Shown here: positions 7,963 through 16,339 of the stretch, one piece after another | Position numbering within the stretch: the first letter of the stretch is position 1 | Layout of the letters: every line of letters begins with the position of its first letter | Position numbers and translations under genes: made by a program | The notes under the pieces: generated by a model | Databases searched by the model: none | Seen by the model: the letters and a program-made list of their open reading frames with translations, nothing else | Told to the model about the DNA's origin: nothing | Assembly: GCA_029257335.1 (NCBI GenBank) | Contig: JARIBV010000133.1 | Location: 1-64,000, forward strand | Direction of reading: 5' to 3' | DNA from: Faecousia sp. | GTDB lineage: Bacteria > Bacillota > Clostridia > Oscillospirales > Oscillospiraceae | Length of the DNA stretch: 64,000 nt

Positions 7963-8859
7963 CTAGGAATTGGCTTTGGAGGCGAACACCTCCAGAAGCA
8001 CCACACTGGTCAGGATGATGACACCGCCCAGAACCATGTTTTTGGTGAGGGGCTCCATGCCCAGCACCACGGAGAAGAGACTTCCGAAAAGACCTTCGGT
8101 GGAAAGCAGGACACCGGCCTGGGCCGGGGTGGTCCAGCTCTGGGCAAGAGTCTGGAGGAAGTAGCACAGGCAGGTGCTGAACAGTCCCAGAAAGATCACC
8201 GCCGGCAGTCCCCGTCCCAGATCTGCCTGAGAAACGGAGGACAGATCCGTGAACAAAAACAGAAGGGCGGAAATTGCGGCAGAGGTGGTGAGCTGGGCCA
8301 GATTCACCACCAGCACATCCCGCCCCTGGGTGGCTTTGCCCAGGGTGGTGATGTGCAGGGCAAACAGCAGGGCACAGACCAGACAGAGGGCATCGCCCAG
8401 CTGAAAGTGCAGACTGAAGCTGCCGGGGGTGATGCTGAGCACCCCGATGCCGCAAAGGGTCAGGGCGGTGAGCAGAAAGGTACTCACCGGGGGGCGTTTG
8501 CGATACAGGGCCCATAACAGGAAGGGCACCATGACCACATTGGTGGCGGTGAGGAAGGCGCAGTGGGACACGGTGGTGTGAGACTGGCCCAGGATCTGGG
8601 TATAAAATCCGCCGAAGAGGAAGATTCCCGGAAGGATTCCGGCTTTAAAATCCTGAAACCGCCTTTTTTTCCAGCCGGGGAGGCAGACCAGGACCATGGT
8701 GAGGGCCGCCAGGGAAAATCGCAGGGTCATAATGAGCAGGGCACTCATGTGCGCTTCCAGGGCAAGCTGGCTTGCGATGAATCCGGTGCCCCAGATGGCG
8801 GCCACCACCAGACACAGGCCGTCAGCCAATAACATTCTCTTTTTATTCGTTTTTTCCAT
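7963..8859 (-). CDS. DMT-superfamily EamA transporter
   Basis: A 298-aa membrane protein with about ten hydrophobic helices in two repeated halves, the usual EamA plan. The opening AAIWGTGFIASQLAL and the later ALLFALHITTLGK match the two EamA units. Members export amino acids, nucleobases or other metabolites; the substrate cannot be told from sequence. The start lies 22 bases after the stop of the beta-galactosidase gene and is preceded by AAAGGAACCCC, so the two are probably one operon. A role in sugar efflux or uptake is possible by context only. Confidence 0.88.
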   Translation of the reverse strand: MEKTNKKRMLLADGLCLVVAAIWGTGFIASQLALEAHMSALLIMTLRFSLAALTMVLVCLPGWKKRRFQDFKAGILPGIFLFGGFYTQILGQSHTTVSHCAFLTATNVVMVPFLLWALYRKRPPVSTFLLTALTLCGIGVLSITPGSFSLHFQLGDALCLVCALLFALHITTLGKATQGRDVLVVNLAQLTTSAAISALLFLFTDLSSVSQADLGRGLPAVIFLGLFSTCLCYFLQTLAQSWTTPAQAGVLLSTEGLFGSLFSVVLGMEPLTKNMVLGGVIILTSVVLLEVFASKANS

Positions 8860-8881
8860 GAAGCGGGGTTCCTTTCGATGT

Positions 8882-11800
8882 TTATTTCAGATACCCCAGA
8901 GCCCGGCGGCCGTTCTGCGCCGGGGTCAGGGCGTTGTCCACAGGGGCGAAGGCCAGGGACCATTCATAGGCTATGGGGTAGGCCTTGTAAGCTTGCAAAG
9001 CTGCCGGGCCGCAGCTTCCGCTGCCCAGACCGGAATTGCGATAGTCCAGATGGAGATAGAGCCTGTGGCTGTCATGCACCAGATCGCAGGCATGGGCCGT
9101 GGAGCGGAGCATTTCGTCGCTGTAGGGGCGCAGGGCCATGTCAATGGGTCTGCTTGCTGCCACGGAAAGACCGGAGCCGTCCGGCCCGGAAAGGACCAGC
9201 CAGCGGACCCCGGTGCGGTTGCCGTTTTCCTGGGGGCAGGAGTAATCAAAGCCCATGTTATGAGGGTCCCCGGACCAGATGCCGTCGGCCTGGGCCTGCT
9301 TGCTGTCGCAGTAACATTCGCCGGGGCCGTAGCCACGATAGACCACCGACCGGATCTCGGCAGGAAGGAAGGACTGGGTGCCGATTTTGGGCAGCTCGGT
9401 GGGAGGCGTTCCATAGAACTCCCCCTGGAAGGAAACCGAGACGGCACCATTATCCCAAATATGGTAGGTCATCTTCACATGGGTGCCCCAATCCAGAGCC
9501 GCAGGGGCAAAATCGCCCCGAACGGTAATTACCAGGGCGTCGGTTTCCGTGGCCCAGTCCAGTGATTTTACGCACATCTTCATGGAGTGCAGATGCTTCC
9601 GGTTCCACTCCTCTGCGTGGCATTGATCGTTGTCCGTATAAGGACGGTTGTAGTTCAGAAACGGACTTTGCTCCAGAAGCAGACGGCCATGGACCCGATA
9701 GTCCCGGATGCACCCGGTGACCGGGTCCAGAATACAGGAAAAATCAGAACCGGAAATGTGCAGGGTGTGGCCCACCAGAGTGCAGGCGGCAGGCTGTTTG
9801 GGCTCTGCCGGGGCCGTGGATTCTTCCCGTACAACGGCTGTGGCCCGTCCTGCGATCCAACCAATCGGCTGCTTTCCCACAGGGGCTGTGGATAAAAACT
9901 CCACTTCCAGGGTGACAAGTCCCTCCCGGGGGAGGTCCTCCAACATAGAGGCGTCGATGGAAAGGTCTGCTTTCTGCCGGGGACCGATGGGCGGCAGGCC
10001 GAAGGAATGGGAGCTTTGCACAGTTCCGTCATACAATACCGTGAGTTTGCAGGAAAATAGGGACAAATCCAGGAAGTCAAAGCGGTTTTTCAGGGTGAAC
10101 CTTCTGGTTTTTAGATCAAATTGTTCCACATGGATGGGTTCTGCCACCCGTGCGTATTCCCAAAAACCGGGACTGGGAACGCCGTCGGAGCGGACCAGAC
10201 CATCCATGCAGAAATTGCCGTTGTGGAAAGCTTCGCCGAATTCTCCGCCGAAGCGGTAGCGAACCTTACCATCCGAGCCCTCTTCATAGACGCCGTGATC
10301 CTTGAATTCCCAGACGAAAAGCCCCTGGATCCGTTGGGATTCCTCGCAGACCTTGAAATATTCCTCGAGTCCTCCGGGGCCGTTGCCCATGGCGTGGGCG
10401 AATTCGCACAGAATGTGGGGCCGCTTGGGGTCCTGCTGCAGATCCAGCTCCTTCAGTCTGCCGATGGTGGAATACATGGTGCTGGAAACATCCACCGACT
10501 GATTGTGAAAATCCCCTTCATAGTGGACCGGTCTGCTGGGCTCATGCTCCTTGCACCACCGGTACATGGCCCGGAAGTTGGAGCCATAGGCAGATTCGTT
10601 ACCCAGAGACCACATGATGACGCAGGCCCGGTTCCGGTCCCTGCCCACCATCCGCCGGATGCGGTCCAGATAGGCCTCTTTCCAGTGGGGGTCGCTGCAA
10701 AGCCGGGTTTCCGTTCCCAGAGGCTCAAATCCATGGGTCTCCAGATCGCATTCGTCAATGACATACAGACCCAGTTCATCGCACAGGTCATAGAAGAAGG
10801 GATTGTTGGGATAGTGAGAGCAGCGGATGGCGTTGAGTCCTGCGTCTTTGATCGTGGCAAGCTCCCGGGCGGTCTGCTCTCTGGTGATGGCCCGGCCTGT
10901 TTTGGGATTGTACTCATGGCGGTTGACGCCACGCATGAAAATGGGGCTGCCGTTGACCTTCAGGACCCCGTCTTCTATGGAAATGTGACGAAAGCCGATG
11001 CGCTGACAGGCAGCTTCCGTGCACCGTCCCTGTTCATCCAGCACCTGCGCCACCACGGTATAAAGCGCCGGGGTCTCCGCAGTCCATGGCTGTACCCCGG
11101 AAATCCGCAGTTCTGCCTGGCCTTTGGTTTGCAGAAGAGCGCCGGAAGCGTCATAGACCTCCAGTCGGACCGAAGCCGGGCCGGACACAGGCACCATGGG
11201 CCACAGGATTCCCTCTCCGGTCTGCACATCATAATCAGGATTCAGAATGAAGTCCAGCAAATGATTCTGAGGCCGCCGCAGGAGCAGAACCTCCCGGGTG
11301 ATACCGCCCAGCCACCACATATCCTGATCTTCCAGATAGGTTCCGTCGCAGTACTGATATACCACCACCGCCAGCTGATTTTCTCCCGGGTGTACCAGAG
11401 CGGTCACATCAAATTCGCTGGGCATACGGCTTCCCTGGGAATATCCGGCCTGGGTGCCGTTGACAAAGAGATGAAAGGCACTTTCCACTCCTTCAAAGCG
11501 AAGGAAGGTTTTCATGGAATCCTCCGAGTCCACATGGAAGGCCCGGCGATACACACCGGTTTCGTTCTCCATGGGCACATGGGGCGGATCTGCCGGGAAG
11601 GGATAGAGCAGGTCCGTGTAGCAGAATTTGCCGAATCCTGCGTACTGCCAGTTCATCGGCACGGAAATGGAGGGGGCTTCCGGGTCATAGGGGGTGTGCA
11701 GCAGCAGATCCGGCACCTCCAGAGGGGAAGAAAACCAGTTGAAATTCCACAGGCCGTTGAGAGATTCCACCCGGTCGGAAAAAGCCCGGTTTCCCGACAG

Positions 11801-11905
11801 AGCGGCGGACTTGTGAGCATAGGGGTAAAAGTGGACCCGTGGGGCACAGCGGTTTTTGGACAGGACGGTTTGGGTATTCCAATCGAAGGCGGTAAAATCA
11901 ATCAT
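8882..11905 (-). CDS. lacZ: Beta-galactosidase, glycoside hydrolase family 2 (LacZ type)
   Basis: A 1007-aa cytoplasmic enzyme (no signal peptide) expected to hydrolyse lactose and related beta-galactosides. Domain order matches LacZ: N-terminal sugar-binding domain, Ig-like domain, TIM barrel and a C-terminal bgal small-chain-like domain. The acid/base Glu is in WSLGNES and the nucleophile in ILCEFAHAMGN; GVNRHEYNP and SHYPNNP also fit. The ATG at 11905 is preceded by GGGAGAATCCAT; the ORF track's earlier start adds seven residues without a ribosome site. It is followed by an EamA transporter gene in probable operon. No lac repressor is nearby. Confidence 0.95.
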   Translation of the reverse strand: MIDFTAFDWNTQTVLSKNRCAPRVHFYPYAHKSAALSGNRAFSDRVESLNGLWNFNWFSSPLEVPDLLLHTPYDPEAPSISVPMNWQYAGFGKFCYTDLLYPFPADPPHVPMENETGVYRRAFHVDSEDSMKTFLRFEGVESAFHLFVNGTQAGYSQGSRMPSEFDVTALVHPGENQLAVVVYQYCDGTYLEDQDMWWLGGITREVLLLRRPQNHLLDFILNPDYDVQTGEGILWPMVPVSGPASVRLEVYDASGALLQTKGQAELRISGVQPWTAETPALYTVVAQVLDEQGRCTEAACQRIGFRHISIEDGVLKVNGSPIFMRGVNRHEYNPKTGRAITREQTARELATIKDAGLNAIRCSHYPNNPFFYDLCDELGLYVIDECDLETHGFEPLGTETRLCSDPHWKEAYLDRIRRMVGRDRNRACVIMWSLGNESAYGSNFRAMYRWCKEHEPSRPVHYEGDFHNQSVDVSSTMYSTIGRLKELDLQQDPKRPHILCEFAHAMGNGPGGLEEYFKVCEESQRIQGLFVWEFKDHGVYEEGSDGKVRYRFGGEFGEAFHNGNFCMDGLVRSDGVPSPGFWEYARVAEPIHVEQFDLKTRRFTLKNRFDFLDLSLFSCKLTVLYDGTVQSSHSFGLPPIGPRQKADLSIDASMLEDLPREGLVTLEVEFLSTAPVGKQPIGWIAGRATAVVREESTAPAEPKQPAACTLVGHTLHISGSDFSCILDPVTGCIRDYRVHGRLLLEQSPFLNYNRPYTDNDQCHAEEWNRKHLHSMKMCVKSLDWATETDALVITVRGDFAPAALDWGTHVKMTYHIWDNGAVSVSFQGEFYGTPPTELPKIGTQSFLPAEIRSVVYRGYGPGECYCDSKQAQADGIWSGDPHNMGFDYSCPQENGNRTGVRWLVLSGPDGSGLSVAASRPIDMALRPYSDEMLRSTAHACDLVHDSHRLYLHLDYRNSGLGSGSCGPAALQAYKAYPIAYEWSLAFAPVDNALTPAQNGRRALGYLK

Positions 11906-11978
11906 ATGGATTCTCCCTGAACACATTAAAATTTAGATTTCGGTGCAGTGAAGCAATGTAAATTCACTCTTATATGGC

Positions 11979-12007
11979 AGGATACCATATTCTTTCCCGT
12001 TCGTCAA
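11979..12007 (-). promoter_or_regulatory. Promoter for the lacZ-eamA unit
   Basis: On the minus strand TTGACG, 17 bases, TATCCT, about 75 bases ahead of the lacZ start. No clear operator palindrome was seen around it. Confidence 0.65.
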
Positions 12008-12049
12008 TGGAAAGGCCGGGAGAAAATGCGCAGGTTCGGGGAAACGAAG

Positions 12050-12081
12050 CGCACCGTCTCACGGCTTGGTGAGGCGGTGCG
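12050..12081 (-). terminator. Hairpin after the phospholipase-D-like gene
   Basis: CGCACCGTCTCAC pairs with GTGAGGCGGTGCG apart from one mismatch. The minus-strand side is followed by CTTCGTTTC, a poor T-tract, so it may be a weak terminator. Confidence 0.55.
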
Positions 12082-12095
12082 TTTACATATGAAAG

Positions 12096-13460
12096 TTACA
12101 TGAGATGCCGCACGGGGAGAAGAAGGACCCGCAGGACATTGTATAAGATCTGTTTTCCCGTGGTCAGCTTCAGTGCCTCACACCGGGGCCCCGGCTCCTG
12201 GGTACCGTCGGGAAGGTTCCGGCGGCTCTGGTCCATACAGTCCTGAAGGGTCTGGCGAAGCTGGGCGTTGAGCTGGGGACTGTGGATTACCAGCATAAGC
12301 TCGGTATCCAGATAGGCGCTTCGCATATCAAAATTAAAGCTGCCCACAATGCTGATGTCTTCGTCGATCAGCACGGTTTTTGCATGAGAAGAGCGCTGGC
12401 CCTGAAATTCATAAAGGGTCAGGCCCGTGCGCAGCAGCTTGTTTTTCTGGTTCAGATAGTCTACGCAGCCAAAAAGATTGGCGCCGGTTTCCACGGAGTT
12501 GGTGACTACTTGCAGGTGCTTTCCGGCGTCGCACAGACGACCCAGATCCTCATACATGGGACGGTTGCAGATAATATAGGGGGTCTGAATGAGAATGTCC
12601 TGTCCCTGCGCCATGAGCTGCTGCAAAGAGGCCCACAGCCGGGGTGCCTTGTTGGCTGCCTCAATAGGGTTGGACAGCAGGGTGATTCCCTGGGTGGGGA
12701 GAGTCTGGGCCTCCCAGCCGGGGGTGATGAAGGCTTCGGGAAGCCGCTGCCGGAGGGTTTCATAGTGGCGGCATAGCTCCCCGGGGTCCTTCTTACTAGG
12801 ATGGAAAGGAGAAGAGATCTTCCAGATCCGTTCAAAATAATCCCTTACTTCCGTCAAAGAGCCCTGTCCCCGGGGGTCCGGCTGATATACCAATACATCC
12901 CGGTCATAGTCCTTTGCCCCATGGTAATCCCCCAAAGAGAGGTTTTTGGTGTTCCTTCCTCCCAGAAGATAGAGGTCATTGTCTGCAATCAGGTATTTGT
13001 CGTGCATCCGGTAATTGAGCTTCCAGGGGGTCAGAAGATTGACGGGGTTATAAAATCGCACCTGCACATTGGGCTCGCTTGCCAGAGCCTGAAACCCGGA
13101 GCTGCTCTGTACATTGGAAAAGCCGGATACGCCATCCACCACAATGCGTACCTGCACGCCCCGCCGGGCTGCCTGCAAGAGGGCAGAGGCCACATCCCGG
13201 CCGCTTTCGTCGTCTCTGTATTTGTATGTAGCCAGCTCCAGCCGGTCCTGAGCGGACTCGATGACACGAAGCCGCCATAAAAGAGCATCCTGATTGTCCT
13301 CGATGCACAGCACCCGTTCCGTGCTGTCCCTCTGATAGACAGTCTGGGGCTGGGCCTTGTGCTTCTGAAACAGAGGAGGCACCACACAGGACACCAGAAC
13401 AAACAGCAGAAACAGACCTGCTGCAATCCATATGCATTTTAACAATTTTATCTTTTTCAT
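12096..13460 (-). CDS. Phospholipase-D-family membrane protein (cardiolipin-synthase-like)
   Basis: A 454-aa protein with one N-terminal membrane segment (about residues 8-28) followed by two PLD half-sites. Both HxKxxxxD motifs are intact: HDKYLIAD with downstream GGRN, and HAKTVLID with GSFNFDMRS. These form one active site for phosphatidyl transfer or phosphodiester cleavage. The layout resembles bacterial cardiolipin synthases, but it has one rather than two N-terminal helices, so it may be a ClsC-like or otherwise specialised enzyme. ACAGGAGGATTGCC precedes the ATG. It is a single-gene unit with its own promoter. Confidence 0.88.
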   Translation of the reverse strand: MKKIKLLKCIWIAAGLFLLFVLVSCVVPPLFQKHKAQPQTVYQRDSTERVLCIEDNQDALLWRLRVIESAQDRLELATYKYRDDESGRDVASALLQAARRGVQVRIVVDGVSGFSNVQSSSGFQALASEPNVQVRFYNPVNLLTPWKLNYRMHDKYLIADNDLYLLGGRNTKNLSLGDYHGAKDYDRDVLVYQPDPRGQGSLTEVRDYFERIWKISSPFHPSKKDPGELCRHYETLRQRLPEAFITPGWEAQTLPTQGITLLSNPIEAANKAPRLWASLQQLMAQGQDILIQTPYIICNRPMYEDLGRLCDAGKHLQVVTNSVETGANLFGCVDYLNQKNKLLRTGLTLYEFQGQRSSHAKTVLIDEDISIVGSFNFDMRSAYLDTELMLVIHSPQLNAQLRQTLQDCMDQSRRNLPDGTQEPGPRCEALKLTTGKQILYNVLRVLLLPVRHLM

Positions 13461-13520
13461 GGCAATCCTCCTGTTTCATTATGTTTGCGATTTTTGAAAT
13501 ATTCCCTTTGGTATCAAGCA

Positions 13521-13548
13521 ATTATAGGCTTGTTTTGTAAAAAGTCAA
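13521..13548 (-). promoter_or_regulatory. Promoter for the phospholipase-D-like gene
   Basis: On the minus strand TTGACT, 16 bases, TATAAT. Confidence 0.78.
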
Positions 13549-13726
13549 CGATTTTTGGAAGGTTTTACACTCTGTTCACAAACAGATGCCATTGATGGAA
13601 ATGGGCCCCAAAACAGTGTGATCTTCCTTGACTGTGCGGAACCCATGGAGTCGGCGGGGATGGGGTTGGTAAAAAAATATAAAAAATGAAAGAAACGGAA
13701 AAATGTCTTTTGTTTGAAAATTCCAA

Positions 13727-13755
13727 TGGAAAAATGGGGGGAATTATGGTAGAAT
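13727..13755 (+). promoter_or_regulatory. Extended -10 promoter for the diguanylate cyclase
   Basis: TGGAAA, 17 bases, TAGAAT with TGG directly before the -10 box. It leaves a leader of about 230 bases before the gene at 13995. Confidence 0.55.
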
Positions 13756-13775
13756 AATCTGGCACCAGCGAATTT

Positions 13776-13932
13776 CCAGGATACAAACAGACAATGTATC
13801 CTGGCATTGCGAGTCCCGGCCCTTGTTTGGTCGGGAATATATAATCAGCTCCCGCTGTATGTGGGTCCTGACAGGTGAAAGACCGATGATGTTCAGGTGG
13901 AAAACTGCCCCAATGTCGTCGGCTTTTGTTTT
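13776..13932 (+). promoter_or_regulatory. Structured 5' leader ending in a terminator-like hairpin
   Basis: Three stems follow one another: CCAGGATAC / GTATCCTGG (13776-13804), a TCCCG/CGGGA stem (about 13813-13836) and a long stem CCGATGATGTT / AATGTCGTCGG (13883-13922) followed by CTTTTGTTTT. A terminator-like element between a promoter and its gene suggests a riboswitch or attenuator. The conserved cores of the c-di-GMP-I and c-di-GMP-II riboswitches were looked for and not found, so the ligand is unknown. Confidence 0.5.
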
Positions 13933-13994
13933 ATATGATTTTCTGTGCTTGACAGCGTGATATATAAAGAAAATGAGAAATAAGGAGAAATGGT

Positions 13995-16253
13995 ATGACA
14001 ATTATTAAAAAGAACAAAATTGTATTTGTACTGTTTGCCTTGTCAATTATTGGGATCGTAGTGTCATTTTTCTCCTATCAGCGTGCGGTTGAGGGAGTAG
14101 AAATGGAAAACTTCAAGGAATCTGTACGGGATTATACCAAGGTGAGACTGGGAAGCACAAAGGAATATATCAGCGACATGGTGTATGATTTGAACGCACT
14201 GTCACAGACGGTGGCAGAGCGTGGAACTATATGGGAGCCTCATGTGCAAGAGATCCTGAAAGTGGCAAACCAGATGAATATGTTTTCTTTTACCGCAGTG
14301 GCAGACCGGGAGGGCAATGGATATACAGATACGGGTAGCCCTTTAAGCATTGCAGATCAAGAATATTTTAAGACAGCCATGCAGGGGACGGTGGCATTTT
14401 CGGAGGTGCAGCAATCCAATGTCCTGTATGGCAAGAAAATCCAAATCTTTGCCAGCCCCATCAGATCGGAAAGGCAGCAAGTGATCGGTGTGGTGTTGGG
14501 GGTGCTGGATTTAGAGAAACTAAACGAGACCATTAAGAGCAAGCATGCCGATGGAGACGGAAATTTGTATATTGTGGATTCCAATGGCAGTTACATCAGC
14601 TGCTTTCAGGTAGATCGCAACACCAGTGAGTATGTAAACTTCTGGGAAGATGTGCAGGCCCTGTCCTCTTTGGATAAAGATATCGAGGAAATACGATCAG
14701 ACTTTGAAGAACGAAGAGAAGGGGAGTTTTCTTATTGCGACAATGGTCAGCGACGCTATGGCTGTTATATGCCAATCGGTACCCGCAACTGGCAGATTGT
14801 CTATACCATCAGAGATTCTTCTGTGGATAAAACCCTGGATACTCTGCTTCATATTGATTTGAACCACATTGTTTTTGTCAGTGTATGCTATTTTGTCTGG
14901 GTATTTTGCGTTGCTTGGTACTTCATAAATGCTAATAAAGAAATTAAACATGCCAATGAAGAAGTAAAAAAGAACATGGAGATTCTCCACGTTGCGCTGG
15001 AATATTGCAAACAGCCAATTTTTACATATCATCCTGAACACCGGGAACTGATTCCTAAAACAGATTTTGCCAATCCATTCTTCCAGGGAGTCTGTGACAG
15101 GGTTACACCGGAGAGCTTTGTGGAAAGAAAAATCATTGCTCCTGACAGCGTGGAGAATTTTAAGCAGCTGTTTCAAACAATCCAGACCCAGCAGGATGCA
15201 AAAGCAGATATCCAGATCAACAACGACAAAGAGGGCAACTGGTGGAGGATCACCCTGCACAATATCTATGAGAATAAGGTCATTGTAAGTACCGTTGGTT
15301 TTTTGGAGGACATTACAGAACTGAAGCGAATTGAATGGCAGACAAAGAGAAAACTGGAACTCCAAGAGGCTTTGATTGCAAAGGCCCTGATGTATGCAAA
15401 AGTGGATATAGATGCACAGCGGTTGCTGGAAATGAACGGGGAAGAGTCCCAAATTCCGTTTGAAGAATTCCTACAGCAGGTGACTTCCCGCGTTCGACGT
15501 GAGGATCGTGAGCATGTGGTCCGGGAATTGTCCCTACGCACTCTGAACAGTAAGTTCCAGAAAGGGGTCGATACCGTAGAAACCCAATTCCAAATGGATT
15601 TTGAAGGAAAGGACAGATGGGTGTCCTGTATGGGGTATTGCAGCCCTGTGAAACCGTCAAAACTGATTTTGATTATCAGTGATATTGACAGAAAAAAGCG
15701 TCAGGAGATCGCGCTGAAAAGCCGGGCAGAGCGAGATGGCCTCACCGGGCTTTACAATGCGGCAACTGTCCGGGCGAAAATAGAAGAAGCGCTGGCTTAT
15801 GGCTACCTGTCCGGGGAGAAGCAGATTTTTATTTTACTGGATTTGGATAATTACAAGCTGATTAACGATACCTTCGGCCATAGCAGCGGGGATCAGGTCT
15901 TGATGGAAATGGCGCAGAGACTGCAAAAGCGCTTCCGGTCCAGTGATATCATCGGAAGGATAGGCGGCGACGAATTTGTGATCCTGCTGAGAAACATCAA
16001 TACCGATCAGTATGCTGAGACGCTGCTTCGGGAACTGTGTGAAATGCTCCATCAGACCTATACAAGGAACAAAGAAGAAGTTACCCTGTCGGCTTCCATA
16101 GGAGTTGCGTGGGCACCGGAGGATGGACATACCTTTGCAGAGCTATACCAGAAATCGGATATTGCCCTGTATCAGGTGAAGAAGCAGAACAAAAACGGCT
16201 ATAGGCGTTATGATGGTGCGGAAGATTTGAAAATGCAATGGCTGAATCAGTGA
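13995..16253 (+). CDS. Membrane diguanylate cyclase (sensor domain, PAS-like region, GGDEF)
   Basis: A 752-aa protein expected to make cyclic di-GMP. An N-terminal helix (about residues 9-26) and a second helix (about 290-312) enclose an extracellular Cache-like sensor. A cytoplasmic PAS-like region follows, then GGDEF. The GGDEF motif is intact at residues 657-661, with the inhibitory RxxD site (RSSD) five residues before it, so the enzyme should be active and feedback-inhibited. GGAG sits seven bases before the ATG at 13995. An EAL phosphodiesterase gene follows after 86 bases, giving a make-and-break pair probably in one transcript. The sensed ligand is unknown. Confidence 0.93.
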   Translation: MTIIKKNKIVFVLFALSIIGIVVSFFSYQRAVEGVEMENFKESVRDYTKVRLGSTKEYISDMVYDLNALSQTVAERGTIWEPHVQEILKVANQMNMFSFTAVADREGNGYTDTGSPLSIADQEYFKTAMQGTVAFSEVQQSNVLYGKKIQIFASPIRSERQQVIGVVLGVLDLEKLNETIKSKHADGDGNLYIVDSNGSYISCFQVDRNTSEYVNFWEDVQALSSLDKDIEEIRSDFEERREGEFSYCDNGQRRYGCYMPIGTRNWQIVYTIRDSSVDKTLDTLLHIDLNHIVFVSVCYFVWVFCVAWYFINANKEIKHANEEVKKNMEILHVALEYCKQPIFTYHPEHRELIPKTDFANPFFQGVCDRVTPESFVERKIIAPDSVENFKQLFQTIQTQQDAKADIQINNDKEGNWWRITLHNIYENKVIVSTVGFLEDITELKRIEWQTKRKLELQEALIAKALMYAKVDIDAQRLLEMNGEESQIPFEEFLQQVTSRVRREDREHVVRELSLRTLNSKFQKGVDTVETQFQMDFEGKDRWVSCMGYCSPVKPSKLILIISDIDRKKRQEIALKSRAERDGLTGLYNAATVRAKIEEALAYGYLSGEKQIFILLDLDNYKLINDTFGHSSGDQVLMEMAQRLQKRFRSSDIIGRIGGDEFVILLRNINTDQYAETLLRELCEMLHQTYTRNKEEVTLSASIGVAWAPEDGHTFAELYQKSDIALYQVKKQNKNGYRRYDGAEDLKMQWLNQ

Positions 16254-16339
16254 AATTATTTTCACAAGAAACTGAATGTGTCGAAAGAACACACGGATGT
16301 ACTGAAAATGGAACCAAACAATATAACGGAGGGAAGCGA

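Noticed and set aside
10121-11920. 599-aa plus-strand ORF
   Set aside because: Antisense shadow of the beta-galactosidase gene.
13760-13994. c-di-GMP riboswitch (GEMM class I or II) ahead of the cyclase
   Set aside because: The conserved core of class I (such as GCAAACC and ACGCAAAG) and of class II were looked for and are absent; kept only as an unclassified leader.
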